Source: Natrinema marinum
GTDB taxonomy: Archaea; Halobacteriota; Halobacteria; Halobacteriales; Natrialbaceae
Reading direction: 5' to 3'
NCBI RefSeq assembly: GCF_024296685.1
Contig: NZ_CP100763.1
Span: forward strand, 1,178,001-1,242,000
Length of the DNA: 64,000 bases
This document shows, piece by piece, positions 27,237-36,318 of the stretch. The translations under genes and the position numbers were made by a program. Position 1 is the first letter of the stretch. Every line of letters starts with the position of its first letter. The notes under the pieces were generated by a model that saw nothing but the letters and a program-made list of their open reading frames with translations, had not been told where the DNA came from and did not search any database.

Positions 27237-28475
27237 ATGGGCATCGATTACTCGCAGCTACACGACCCGAACGCCGAGTACACCATGCGGGATCTCTCGA
27301 GCGAGACGATGGGGGTCACGCGCGAGCGCGGCCAGGGTCGGGATGTCGAAATCACGGACATCCAGACGACGATGGTCGACGGCAACTTTCCGTGGACACT
27401 GGTGCGGATCTACACCGACGCCGGGATCACCGGTACCGGCGAGGCCTACTGGGGCGCGGGCGCGCCGGAACTCATCGAGCGGATGAAACCCTTCCTGCAG
27501 GGCGAGAATCCGCTCGACATCGACCGGCTGACCGAGCACCTCGTCCAGAAGATGTCCGGCGAGGGCTCGATCGGCGGCGTCACGGTGACCGCGATTTCGG
27601 GTATCGAGGTCGCACTGCACGATCTGGCCGGGAAGATCCTCGAGCTGCCGGCCTACCAGCTTCTCGGCGGGAAGTACCGCGACGAGGTGCGGGTCTACTG
27701 CGACTGTCACACCGAGGAGGAGGCCGACCCGGTCGCCTGCGCCGACGAGGCCGAGCGCGTCGTCGAGGAGCTGGGCTACGACGCGCTGAAGTTCGACCTC
27801 GACGTGCCCTCGGGCCACGAGAAGGACCGCGCGAACCGTCACCTCCGGCCGCCCGAGATCGAGCACAAGGCTGCGATCGTCGATGCGATCACCGAACGCG
27901 TCGGTTCTCGTGCCGACGTGGCCTTCGACTGCCACTGGACCTTTTCGGCCGACAGCGCGACACGGCTCGCAAAGCGCCTCGAGGAGTACGACGTCTGGTG
28001 GCTCGAGGATCCGGTACCGCCGGAAAATCACGATGTGCAACGCGAGGTGACGAGATCGACAGCGACGCCGATCACCGTCGGCGAGAACGTCTACCGCACG
28101 CACGGCCAACGCCGGCTCATCGAGGAGCAGGCCGTCGACATCATCGCGCCGGACATGCCCAAGGTCGGCGGAATGCGCGAGACGCGAAAGATCGCCGATC
28201 TCGCGGACCTCTACTACGTCCCGGTCGCGATGCACAACGTCGCGTCGCCCGTTGCGACGGTCGGGAGCGCCCACGTCGGCGCGGCCATCTCGAACGCGCT
28301 GGCGGTCGAGTACCACTCCTACGAACTCGGCTGGTGGGAGGATCTGGTCGAAGAAGCCGTCATCGAGGACGGCTACATCGAGGTCCCCGAAGAGCCCGGC
28401 CTGGGCGTGACGCTGGATATGGACGCCGTCGCCGAGCACATGGTCGAGGGAGAGGAACTGTTCGACGAGGCGTGA
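27237..28475 (+). CDS. Enolase-superfamily sugar-acid dehydratase, probable D-gluconate dehydratase
   Basis: A 412-residue mandelate racemase/muconate lactonizing enzyme-type protein. Metal ligands fall in FDCHW, WLEDP and GENVY, and a KFDLD motif supplies active-site bases; MHNVASP carries the His. I recall the start (HDPNAEYTMRDLSSETMG) as very like the haloarchaeal gluconate dehydratase of the semiphosphorylative Entner-Doudoroff pathway, but related haloarchaeal xylonate and arabinonate dehydratases are hard to tell apart by eye. TATA-like CTATCTATTA at 27202-27211. Confidence 0.75.
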   Translation: MGIDYSQLHDPNAEYTMRDLSSETMGVTRERGQGRDVEITDIQTTMVDGNFPWTLVRIYTDAGITGTGEAYWGAGAPELIERMKPFLQGENPLDIDRLTEHLVQKMSGEGSIGGVTVTAISGIEVALHDLAGKILELPAYQLLGGKYRDEVRVYCDCHTEEEADPVACADEAERVVEELGYDALKFDLDVPSGHEKDRANRHLRPPEIEHKAAIVDAITERVGSRADVAFDCHWTFSADSATRLAKRLEEYDVWWLEDPVPPENHDVQREVTRSTATPITVGENVYRTHGQRRLIEEQAVDIIAPDMPKVGGMRETRKIADLADLYYVPVAMHNVASPVATVGSAHVGAAISNALAVEYHSYELGWWEDLVEEAVIEDGYIEVPEEPGLGVTLDMDAVAEHMVEGEELFDEA

Positions 28476-28687
28476 GCCGAAGTCAAGTTCGCTGAGCGAA
28501 GTTCAGCGTCGTTCGACGAAGCATACGTTTCGTCGAGCCAGTCCATCGCTGGTGTTGGCTGTTCGACGAGGAGGAAGACCGTCGGGATCGCGACCGATCC
28601 GCTCGAGTGCAACGTCGATACCTGCCGGTAGTTGGTTCACGTCGCCGGTCGGCGAGTATTCCGATCGTTCGGGAGACACGAAAGACA

Positions 28688-28695
28688 GATAAAAG
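28688..28695 (+). promoter_or_regulatory. TATA box of the secE-spt5 operon
   Basis: GATAAAAG about 28 bases upstream of ATG 28720. Confidence 0.5.
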
Positions 28696-28719
28696 ACCCC
28701 ACATTGTGAATAGACAGAT

Positions 28720-28896
28720 ATGGACGTTCCGTACGACCTCACCTCGTACGTTCGGGTGTTGAAGATGGCAACGACACCCACGACCGAGGAGTTCCTCCAG
28801 GTGTCGAAGATCGCTGGTGCGGGTATCCTGCTGATCGGTCTCGTCGGGTTCCTCATCGGCGCGATCATGCTGTTGCTGACCGGTGGTGGCATCTGA
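28720..28896 (+). CDS. secE: Preprotein translocase subunit SecE/Sec61-gamma
   Basis: A 58-residue protein, too short for the usual ORF cut-off. An amphipathic helix ([21 protein letters not shown]) precedes one membrane span ([19 protein letters not shown]). Position directly upstream of spt5 is the conserved archaeal arrangement. Its TGA overlaps the spt5 ATG (TGATG). Confidence 0.92.
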   Translation: MDVPYDLTSYVRVLKMATTPTTEEFLQVSKIAGAGILLIGLVGFLIGAIMLLLTGGGI

Positions 28897-29333
28897 TGGG
28901 TATCTTCGCTGTCAAAACGACGGCAAGCCAAGAGCGCACCGTCGCCGACATGATCATCAACCGCGAAGAGCCGGAGATCCACGCCGCGCTCGCGCCCGAC
29001 TCGCTGACCTCCTACGTGATGGTCGAAGCCGAAGGCGACGCGGTCTTGAACCGCGTGCTCGAGGATATCCCGCACGCGCGGAGTATCGTGCCCGGCGAGT
29101 CGGATATTTCGGAAGTCGAGCACTTCCTCTCGCCGAAGCCGGACGTCGAGGGGATCGCAGAAGGCGACATCGTCGAACTCATCGCCGGTCCGTTCAAAGG
29201 CGAGAAAGCGCAGGTCCAGCGGATCGACGAGGGGAAAGATCAGGTGACGGTCGAACTGTACGAGGCGACCGTTCCCATTCCGGTGACGGTGCGGGGCGAC
29301 CAGATTCGCGTGCTCGATAGCGACGAACGGTAG
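28896..29333 (+). CDS. spt5: Transcription elongation factor Spt5 (NusG homologue)
   Basis: A 145-residue protein. The NGN domain is residues 1-85 ([20 protein letters not shown]...) and the KOW domain is about 88-145 ([22 protein letters not shown]). It binds RNA polymerase with Spt4 to promote processivity. The start overlaps the secE stop by one base. Its last 16 coding bases belong to a direct repeat copied again downstream. Confidence 0.93.
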   Translation: MGIFAVKTTASQERTVADMIINREEPEIHAALAPDSLTSYVMVEAEGDAVLNRVLEDIPHARSIVPGESDISEVEHFLSPKPDVEGIAEGDIVELIAGPFKGEKAQVQRIDEGKDQVTVELYEATVPIPVTVRGDQIRVLDSDER

Positions 29334-29530
29334 TTCGTCGGACCATGCGAACGGCCACTTCGTGGCCGTGAGCAGACAGTGACGAGCGCTAACGTGCTCG
29401 TCAAGCAGTCAGCGCGGCTCTGCCGCGCTGAATATAGCGACGAACGGTAGTTCGTCGGACCGTGCGAACGGACACTTCGTGGCCGTGAGCAGACAGCGAC
29501 GAGCGGGAATACGCTCGTCAAGTAGTCAGG
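29318..29530 (+). repeat. Imperfect 117-bp-period direct repeat with hairpins at and after the 3' end of spt5
   Basis: Copy 1 begins at 29318 within the last codons of spt5 and copy 2 at 29435; they match closely for about 95 bases. Each copy contains several inverted repeats: CGACGAAC/GTTCGTCG over the spt5 stop codon, GGCCAC/GTGGCC with a short TTC loop (degraded in copy 2), and GACGAGC/GCTCGTC. Between the copies AGCGCGGC/GCCGCGCT forms another 8-bp hairpin. Copy 2 thus repeats the terminal spt5 codons without any reading frame. Confidence 0.75.
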
Positions 29531-29707
29531 CCGGTTCCGTCGGTCGAATATTCTACGCTATTCATATCGAGAACAGACCCTGCTGTGGCTGCGTGAGTAC
29601 CTAAGCTACATCGAGACGGTGACGGCGGTCACGTGGAACGACAGCAGATGTACGGAACGCGACACGGTGTTTGACACCGACTGCGGACTGCGACGACGAG
29701 TGTGGGG
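29334..29707. other. Hairpin-rich intergenic region after spt5
   Basis: Between convergent genes. The first 200 bases are the direct repeat described separately; the rest (about 29535-29707) shows no gene or strong motif. Confidence 0.6.
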
Positions 29708-29708
29708 G

Positions 29709-30008
29709 CTAGCGTTTCAGTTCCGTCGCGATCGCCTGCATGTCCGCCTCGGACTCGATCTCCTCGAGCAACTCTTCGCGCTCGCGGACGTCCTCGGAGC
29801 TCGCCCCGTAGGCGCGGACGTACTCGGCACGGCTGTGTTCGGTGAAGGCGTGGCGAATCGCGAGATAGCCGTCGGGGACGACGGTGCCACAGACCGCACA
29901 CTCGCGGCGCTGGTGTTCCGTCGCCTGATGGACGACGGCCGATTCGACGTCCTCGAACACCGATCCGCAGCCGTCGATTCCGCATTCCCAGGCCATTCGA
30001 TACTGCAT
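29709..30008 (-). CDS. C2H2-like zinc-finger protein
   Basis: A 99-residue protein with two knuckles: CGIDGCGSVFEDVESAVVHQATEH and CAVCGTVVPDGYLAIRHAFTEH, i.e. Cys pairs followed by HxxxH-type histidines. The C-terminal helix (SSEDVREREELLEEIES) is acidic. The ATG at 30008 (MQYRMAWEC) is chosen; an ATG four codons later is possible. Function unknown; nucleic-acid binding is likely. Confidence 0.75.
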   Translation of the reverse strand: MQYRMAWECGIDGCGSVFEDVESAVVHQATEHQRRECAVCGTVVPDGYLAIRHAFTEHSRAEYVRAYGASSEDVREREELLEEIESEADMQAIATELKR

Positions 30009-30106
30009 CTCTACGGGCCGCCCTAATGATTGTTTCGCAGGGGTCCCCATCGGCCAGAACACACGCCGCCGATAGACCTTCGGCCGTCGGGTTCGTCGGT
30101 CTTTGT

Positions 30107-30535
30107 ATGCCGGCGATAAACAGGTCGGAACTGGCGGCGTTCGACGCCGATCGGGCACGTCAGGCCGTCCAGCGGACAGTGTCCGGGCCGCTACACGCGT
30201 TCTGCGAGTATAACACGGAGTCGTTTCGCCCGCTCTTTCTCAGCGACGAGACCGTCTCGATGTACGAGAGTCAGGCGGCGATGCTCGAGCACTTCGAGAC
30301 GATTCACACGAACGTCCACATGGATTTCATGCAGATCAAGCTGTTTCGGAACACGCTGTTTCCGGACGCAGAGCGCGTCGAGTACATCACGACGGCGATG
30401 GACTTCATGAAGATCGTTCGCGTGTACGTCGGCGAGACGGGGCTGTTCGTCGCGGTCGACCCCGAGGAACCGGTCGTCCCGATCGTCGATGCGATCAAGG
30501 AGACGATCGAGTGGCCGCCGAATCAGAATTCATAA
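30107..30535 (+). CDS. Conserved haloarchaeal protein of unknown function
   Basis: A 142-residue soluble protein (LHAFCEYNTESFRPLFLSDETVSMYES ... VYVGETGLFVAVDPEEPVVPIVDAI). The alternating strand-helix pattern suggests a sensor- or roadblock-like alpha/beta fold. No metal or catalytic motif was recognised. It ends 16 bases before the PHP-type gene, so they are probably co-transcribed. Confidence 0.65.
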   Translation: MPAINRSELAAFDADRARQAVQRTVSGPLHAFCEYNTESFRPLFLSDETVSMYESQAAMLEHFETIHTNVHMDFMQIKLFRNTLFPDAERVEYITTAMDFMKIVRVYVGETGLFVAVDPEEPVVPIVDAIKETIEWPPNQNS

Positions 30536-30551
30536 CTCGACTGTCCCGAAA

Positions 30552-31325
30552 GTGTGGCTCGTGACCGACGGAGCGCCGTACCGAGTCGACTGCCACGTGA
30601 AGGTGCTCGACGATCGGGTGGTCGAGCGTGCGACGCGGGCCGGTCTCGACGCGATCGTCTACGCGCCGCATTTCACCCGCCTCCCGGAGATCCGCGAGCG
30701 GGCGGCGGCTTACTCGAGCGAGGACCTGCTGGTGATCCCCGGTCGAGAAGTGTTCACCGGCTCGTGGCGAAACCGCAAGCACGTCCTCGCGCTCGGACTC
30801 GAGGAGCCCGTCCCGGATTTCATCCCGCTCGAGGCAGCGATGGCCGAGTTCGACCGGCAGGACGCGACCGTCCTCGCCCCGCATCCCGAGTTCGCGACGG
30901 TGGGCCTGACCGAATCCGACCTGCGGCGGTACGCCGATACCGTCGACGCGCTCGAAATCTTCAATCCGAAACACCTCCCCTCGCACAATCGCCGCGCGCG
31001 CGAACTCGCCGAGACACTCTCGCTGCCGCCGTTTACCTCCTCGTACGCTCACCTCCCGCGGTCGGTCGGGGTCGCCCACACCGCGTTCGACGCGGCGATC
31101 GACGACGAGCGGGACCTGCTATCCGCCATTGCGGACGGCGTCGCCCGTCGCGTAATCTACGACAACGGGTGTGATCGCTGGACAACCACGACGGCGGAAC
31201 TCGCACATCTCGCCTACGAGAACACGTGGGAGAAAGTCGACCGACTCTTTCTCTCGGGCACGGAGCCGACCCATCCGAACCACATCGCCTACGATGGCCG
31301 GTTCGACGACGTGGCGGTGTACTGA
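30552..31325 (+). CDS. PHP-superfamily-like phosphoesterase protein
   Basis: A 257-residue protein. DCHVKVLDDRVVERATRAGLDAIVYAPHFTRLPE, REVFTGSW, VLAPHPEF and a later SYAHLP match a PHP-like TIM-barrel pattern, but the usual DxHxH at the first strand is DCH only, so metal binding is atypical. GTG 30552 (MWLVTDGAPYRVDCH) is the best start; GTG 30561 is possible. Cellular role is unknown. Confidence 0.7.
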   Translation: MWLVTDGAPYRVDCHVKVLDDRVVERATRAGLDAIVYAPHFTRLPEIRERAAAYSSEDLLVIPGREVFTGSWRNRKHVLALGLEEPVPDFIPLEAAMAEFDRQDATVLAPHPEFATVGLTESDLRRYADTVDALEIFNPKHLPSHNRRARELAETLSLPPFTSSYAHLPRSVGVAHTAFDAAIDDERDLLSAIADGVARRVIYDNGCDRWTTTTAELAHLAYENTWEKVDRLFLSGTEPTHPNHIAYDGRFDDVAVY

Positions 31326-31515
31326 CGGCGACGGCCGCGAACGGACGGCCGGCGGGAGTCGCGATCGCCGACCGACGCCGGACGGTAGTTACACGGTCTC
31401 CGGTGTGCTAGTACGCAGATATGCTATCGAATATCATGGGAGTGCGAGAGCTGGCCGTCGCGTCGAATCGGCGTCTCGAGGCCGGTCCGAGCGACGGAGA
31501 CGGCGGTGATCGGCG

Positions 31516-32739
31516 GTGAGGGACTTCTCGAATCACGCGACCGACCGCCCCGCTGGCCACGACGTGGAAATTACCGGACTCGAGGCGGCGGTCGTGGAAG
31601 GTAACTTCGAGTGGAACCTCGTGAAGGTCCACACCGACGCGGGCGTGACGGGGATCGGCGAGGCCTATCGCGGCGGCGGAATCCCCGAACTCGTCGAGTA
31701 CGCGAACCGTTTTCTCGTCGGCGAGAACCCGCTCGATGTCGAGCGGCTGTTCCGGCGCATCGTCCAAGAGATGTCGGGCCACGGCGGAACGACCGGCAAG
31801 GTCGTCACTGCCGCCTCGGGGATCGAGATCGCGCTGTGGGATGCAGCCGGTAAGATTCTCGAGCTGCCGGTCTACCAGTTGCTCGGATCACGCTACCGCG
31901 ATCGGGTCCGGATCTACTGCGACTGCCACGCCGGCGAGGCCTACGCGGTCGACGACGGGGGTTTCACCGAGTACGCCGACGCGGCGGCGTACACGCCCGA
32001 GGCCTACGCCGCGGAAGCCGAGCGCGTCGTCGACATGGGCTTCGACGCGATCAAGTTCGACCTCGATATGGAACGGGACAACGAGCCGGATCCGTACAAC
32101 GGGCGATTGACGAACGCCGCGTTGAATCGGAAAGTCAAGGTCGTCGAGGCCGTCCGCGAGGCGGTCGGCGACGAGATCGACCTCGCCTTCGACTGCCACT
32201 GGGACTACACCGTCGAGAGCGCCGCCCGGCTCGCACGCAAACTCGAGCCCTACGACCTCATGTGGCTCGAGGACGTCGTTCCACCGGAGGAGACGGCCGC
32301 CCAGAAGGAGGTCGCTCGCCGGACCGAGACGCCGCTTGCGACGGGCGAAAACCGGTTTCGCATCCACGAGTTGAGCGACCTGATCGACGACTACGCGGTC
32401 GACGTGATCACGCCCGATCCGGCGACCTGCGGCGGCCTCGCGGAGTCGAAACGGATCGCCGAGCGCGCCGAGGAGCGCTACATCCCCTTCTCGCCGCACA
32501 ACGTCTGTAGCCCCGTCGGGACGATGGCCTGTGTCCACCTCTGTGCGGCAGTTCCGAATGCTGACGTGCTCGAGTACCACGCGCTCGAGGTCGACTGGTG
32601 GGACGACCTGCTCGCACGCGACGAGCCGCTGATCGCGGACGGCTACATCGACGTGCCGACCGAGCCGGGACTGGGAATCGAACTGGACGAGGCGACCGTC
32701 GAGGAGCATCTGCTTTCGGGAACTGGCGGCTTCGACTGA
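31516..32739 (+). CDS. Second enolase-superfamily sugar-acid dehydratase
   Basis: A 407-residue mandelate racemase/muconate lactonizing-type enzyme, colinear with the 27237 gene product. Metal ligands are in FDCHWDY, MWLEDVV and TGENRF; KFDLD and PHNVCSP are kept. It lacks the first 17 residues of its paralogue and carries an insert near residue 140 (AYAVDDGGFTEYADAAAY). An in-frame stop at 31507 forces a start at GTG 31516. The substrate is likely another aldonate (galactonate, xylonate or rhamnonate); not decidable by eye. Confidence 0.75.
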   Translation: MRDFSNHATDRPAGHDVEITGLEAAVVEGNFEWNLVKVHTDAGVTGIGEAYRGGGIPELVEYANRFLVGENPLDVERLFRRIVQEMSGHGGTTGKVVTAASGIEIALWDAAGKILELPVYQLLGSRYRDRVRIYCDCHAGEAYAVDDGGFTEYADAAAYTPEAYAAEAERVVDMGFDAIKFDLDMERDNEPDPYNGRLTNAALNRKVKVVEAVREAVGDEIDLAFDCHWDYTVESAARLARKLEPYDLMWLEDVVPPEETAAQKEVARRTETPLATGENRFRIHELSDLIDDYAVDVITPDPATCGGLAESKRIAERAEERYIPFSPHNVCSPVGTMACVHLCAAVPNADVLEYHALEVDWWDDLLARDEPLIADGYIDVPTEPGLGIELDEATVEEHLLSGTGGFD

Positions 32740-32884
32740 ACCGCACGCAGCCTCGCGTTCCGTCGGTAGTCAGCAATCAGTTTCTTTATCGAATCGGCGA
32801 AGGGGTAAAACTCGTGTTCGGTACAGGCGGTAGACGTAGCACTCGGTAGACGCATTTTAATACACCTAAGAGTTATGCCGATAG

Positions 32885-33466
32885 ATGTATTATTTTAATC
32901 CAATGGACCCAGACTGGGTAGTCATCCCACTCGGATTTCTCGTTATAGTGCTTCTTGTTGGGCTTGGCGTATTCACACTGTTTCATGTAGTGCCAGATGA
33001 GCAGACAGAAGGTGATGTGCATATTGACGCCTATCCAGACGGTCCCGAGAAACCGATCCCTTTGAATTCCTCGAACGTCGTGGACTACACGGTTACTTAC
33101 GAGGAGCGCCTGTTCTATAACGATCTCCTTGCGAGTCGCAACCACAGTTTCGATTCCGAGGAAAGAGTGATAGCCGACTGTACCGCTGTTTCAGTCTCGA
33201 ACGTTAGTACAGACGAGTTTCGCGTCGCTTTAGAATGTCGGGGTGGGATTCCTGTCGTCGAATCACCATGGTCTGAACCGGGGGAGTACAGTTATTCCGA
33301 GTCGGAGGAGTTCACGTACTCAGCCACCTACCATATAACGGAGAGTACGACACAACAGACCGAACTCCAGAATTACCCCTTTGGAACGGATAGAGGGGTC
33401 GGTAACGAGAAATACCTAGGTAACAGTAGTGGGCAATCCAGTTCCTTTATTCGGGGCCCGGGATGA
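32885..33466 (+). CDS. Membrane-anchored orphan protein with atypical composition
   Basis: A 193-residue protein. One N-terminal membrane helix (VVIPLGFLVIVLLVGLGVFTLFHVV), then a domain rich in Asn, Ser, Thr, Tyr and Glu (VDYTVTYEERLFYNDLL..., SEFTYSATYH...), probably outside the cell. Codon use is A/T-leaning (many ata, aat, ttt, gat codons) against GC-rich neighbours, which suggests recent transfer. TATA-like TTTTAATA at 32854-32861 supports ATG 32885; ATG 32903 is possible. No family recognised. Confidence 0.6.
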   Translation: MYYFNPMDPDWVVIPLGFLVIVLLVGLGVFTLFHVVPDEQTEGDVHIDAYPDGPEKPIPLNSSNVVDYTVTYEERLFYNDLLASRNHSFDSEERVIADCTAVSVSNVSTDEFRVALECRGGIPVVESPWSEPGEYSYSESEEFTYSATYHITESTTQQTELQNYPFGTDRGVGNEKYLGNSSGQSSSFIRGPG

Positions 33467-33546
33467 AATCGAGATGAGTACGCACACGTAGTACCGAGTC
33501 CTCCGACTCCGTTTCGACTCCTTTTCTGATCGAAGAAACGGGGTTC

Positions 33547-34008
33547 CTATTCTTCAGTTGATTCGCGAACTCGAGCGAGCGTCTCCGCTACCCGATCCCA
33601 GTGACTGCCCCGCCAGAAGTGCTGCCCGCAGTCCCGACAGACCCACGTCTCGAATTCGGCCGGATCAGGAGCATAATCCGGCGTCGAGGCGGTCGGGTCG
33701 ACGCATTCGAGCGGGCCGTTACACCGCCCGCAGAATGCAGGGTCGTCCGCGAGCGTGAGGTCGACACCGGCCGCGGCGAGTTCGGCGAGTTGAGCCTCGA
33801 CCTCGCGGGACTCGAGCAGGATCGACTCGTCAGCTCGACTCGCGAGCGGCCTGTCGCGGGTGACGATCGCCCGACCCTCGTCTCGAGCGATGGCGAGGGC
33901 GTCGTCGTCGGCCTCGAGGCCCCAATCGCCGGCGTAAACGGTGTCGTGGTTGCACATCCGCAGGTACGAGACGATGCCGCCGCACATGACGTCGACGAGC
34001 AGGCGCAT
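33547..34008 (-). CDS. Mut7-C RNase-domain protein with zinc ribbon
   Basis: A 153-residue protein. LLVDVMCGGIVSYLRMCNHDT, DDDALAIARDEGRAIVTRDRPLA follows the PIN-like Mut7-C fold with acidic catalytic residues. The C-terminal CGRCNGPLEC...WVCRDCGQHFWRGSHW is the typical zinc ribbon of this family. Probably an RNA endonuclease; targets unknown. Confidence 0.88.
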   Translation of the reverse strand: MRLLVDVMCGGIVSYLRMCNHDTVYAGDWGLEADDDALAIARDEGRAIVTRDRPLASRADESILLESREVEAQLAELAAAGVDLTLADDPAFCGRCNGPLECVDPTASTPDYAPDPAEFETWVCRDCGQHFWRGSHWDRVAETLARVRESTEE

Positions 34009-34047
34009 GAGTAGATGAGTGGCGCAGGCGATGGATCAGCAGGGCGG

Positions 34048-35799
34048 TCAGTGGAGGAACGCTCGGATCCGATCGAGCTCCCAGGCGTTGATCACGTCGT
34101 CCCGTTCGGCCCAGCCGCGGCGCGCGGTGTGGACGCCCCAGCGCATGTACTCGAGCGTCGAGGGCTGGTGGGAATCGGTGTCTATCGCGATGGTCGCGCC
34201 CTCCTCGAGGGCGGCCTGGACGGCGCTGCCCCAGAGGTCCAGTCGGCGAGGATCGCTGTTGACCTCGAGGGCGGTGCCGTGGTCGGCTGCGGCCCGCGCG
34301 ACTGCCGACACGTCGTACTCGAGCCCGGAGCGCTGGTTGAGCAAGCGGCCGCTCGGATGGCCGAGCACGTCGATCGCCGGGTTCTCGACGGCGGTGACGA
34401 GCCGCTCCGTCGCGGTCTCGGCGTCCTGATCGAGCGCGCTGTGAGGTGAGGCGACGATCACGTCTAACGCATCGATCGCCTCATCGGAGAGGCCGATCTC
34501 GCCGTCGGCGTCGACGTTGGCCTCGATCCCCGCGAAGACCTCGATCTCGGCATCCTCGCCGACCGCGCGGATTTCCTCGACTTGCTCTACGATCTCATCG
34601 TCCGCCAGGCCCATCCCGCCGACGATTCCGGGACCTTCGGCGTGGTCGGCGATCCCGAAGTAGTCGTAGCCCCGCTCCGTGGCGGCGTCGACCATCTCCG
34701 CGATGGTGTTGTTGCCGTCGGACCACTCGGTGTGGGTGTGCAGGTCGCCCCGCATATCGTCGCGAGTGACGAGGTTTGGCAACTCCCCGTTCTCGGCGGC
34801 GGCGATCTCGCCGCGATTTTCTCGGAGCTCCGGCGGGATCCACGGCAGTCCGAGGGCTTCGTACATCCCTTCCTCTGTCTCGCCGGCGACGCGCTCGCCC
34901 ACCCGCTGTCCCGCGTCCGGATCGTCGATCTCACTGCTGTCGAACGCGCCGTACTCGTTTAGCTTCATCCCGCGGTCGATCGCGTAGTTGCGCAGGGCGA
35001 CGTTGTGGTCCTTGCTCCCCGTGAAGTACTGCAGGGCGGAGCCGAACTCGTCGGGGACGACCACGCGCAGGTCGACGCGGAGTTCGCCGACGCGGACGCT
35101 TGCTTTCTCCGGCCCGGACTCGATCTCGTCGTCGACCGAGTCCCAGTCGACGAACGCCTCGATCACCGCCTCGTTCGCCGTCGTCGACGCGAGTACGTCC
35201 ACGTCGCCGATCGTCTCGCGCCACCGGCGGATCGAGCCCGCCACCTCGCAGCGTTCGACCGCCTCGAGCGACTCGAGAAAGTCGAGCACGTCGTCGGCCA
35301 GCGGGCGCGCCTCACCCACGAGGTGGCGCTGGCCGACGCTGCGGGCGAACTCGAGGTTCTCGAGGATGTTCTCTTCCGTCTTCGGGCCGAACCCCTTGAC
35401 TTCCTGGACCTCGCCGGCCTCGGCGGCGTCTTCGAGATCGTCCAACGTCTGCACCCCGAGTTCGCGGTAGAGCTTCCCGGCCGTTTTAGGACCGACGCCC
35501 TCGATGCGAGTCAGGTCGGCGATGTCGATGGGGAGATCCGCGCGGAGTTCCTCGAGTTCCTCGATTCCGCCGGTCTCGACGTACTCGACGATTTTGGAGG
35601 CGATGGCCTCGCCGACGCCGTCGATGTTCTCGACGGCCTCGCGGTCGCCATCCTCGATTCGGTCGGCGATCGGGGACGGAAACGAGCGGACGTTCTCGGC
35701 CGCCCGACGGTACGCGCGGGGTTTGTACTCCACGTCGTCGGCCTCGAGCAGGTCGGCGAACTCCTCGAGTCGGCCGGCGAGTTCGGCGTTGGTCGTCAT
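34048..35799 (-). CDS. polX: Family X DNA polymerase with C-terminal PHP domain (PolX)
   Basis: A 583-residue protein. Residues 1-155 contain helix-hairpin-helix repeats (DGVGEAIASKIVEY, EGVGPKTAGKLYRE, KGFGPKTEENI). The polymerase palm has AGSIRRWRETIGDVDVLA with the catalytic DxD. The C-terminal PHP domain has DLHTHTEWSDG, HPSGRLL and DTDSHQ, giving 3'-5' exonuclease or AP-endonuclease activity. A base-excision repair polymerase. It shares four bases with the upstream gene. Confidence 0.93.
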   Translation of the reverse strand: MTTNAELAGRLEEFADLLEADDVEYKPRAYRRAAENVRSFPSPIADRIEDGDREAVENIDGVGEAIASKIVEYVETGGIEELEELRADLPIDIADLTRIEGVGPKTAGKLYRELGVQTLDDLEDAAEAGEVQEVKGFGPKTEENILENLEFARSVGQRHLVGEARPLADDVLDFLESLEAVERCEVAGSIRRWRETIGDVDVLASTTANEAVIEAFVDWDSVDDEIESGPEKASVRVGELRVDLRVVVPDEFGSALQYFTGSKDHNVALRNYAIDRGMKLNEYGAFDSSEIDDPDAGQRVGERVAGETEEGMYEALGLPWIPPELRENRGEIAAAENGELPNLVTRDDMRGDLHTHTEWSDGNNTIAEMVDAATERGYDYFGIADHAEGPGIVGGMGLADDEIVEQVEEIRAVGEDAEIEVFAGIEANVDADGEIGLSDEAIDALDVIVASPHSALDQDAETATERLVTAVENPAIDVLGHPSGRLLNQRSGLEYDVSAVARAAADHGTALEVNSDPRRLDLWGSAVQAALEEGATIAIDTDSHQPSTLEYMRWGVHTARRGWAERDDVINAWELDRIRAFLH

Positions 35800-36236
35800 C
35801 GCCCCCTCCGCGTGGCCTGATCGTCGTCCTGCCCGAGCGCCTTCTTGAGGAACGACATCCAGCGCTTGCGATCCTGTGCCTGCTGGACTTTCTGCTCGCG
35901 CTCGAGGTCGGTCGGCCCCAAGCTCTCTAAGGCGTTCAACGCCCGATCGATGCCGATGATGCTCCGGGCGAGCTCTTCGCCCTTCTCTCGGGCGATCTCG
36001 CCCTCCTCGATTTGCTCGAGGCGCTCGAGGCGCTCGCGCCGCAGATTCCTCTTGGCCTGCTCGACGCGCTCGCGCTCCCCCGAGGGCACCGTCTCGCGGC
36101 GCTTGATCTCGAAGACGAACGTCCGGAGGTCGATCTCCTCCCCCTGGACCGTGATCGTCTCCGGGATGTCCGCGCCGACGGTCGCGCCCTCGCGCTCGAC
36201 GCGCTCGAGCAGTTGCTTGCGCTCGTACTCTTGCAC
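35796..36236 (-). CDS. Conserved haloarchaeal protein (DUF5788-like), co-operonic with polX
   Basis: A 146-residue, highly charged, mostly helical protein (ERERVEQAKRNLRRERLERLEQIEEGEI). It starts at GTG 36236 (MQEYERKQLLERV) and its stop overlaps the PolX start by four bases, so the two are co-translated. A repair-related role is guilt by association only. Confidence 0.7.
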   Translation of the reverse strand: MQEYERKQLLERVEREGATVGADIPETITVQGEEIDLRTFVFEIKRRETVPSGERERVEQAKRNLRRERLERLEQIEEGEIAREKGEELARSIIGIDRALNALESLGPTDLEREQKVQQAQDRKRWMSFLKKALGQDDDQATRRGR

Positions 36237-36318
36237 GGCCGAATGTGGGTGCCGGGGAGGCAAAAATGTACAGTCCCAGAACCGGCCGTCCCGCGATCGG
36301 TCACCGGGCCGTCGACGC

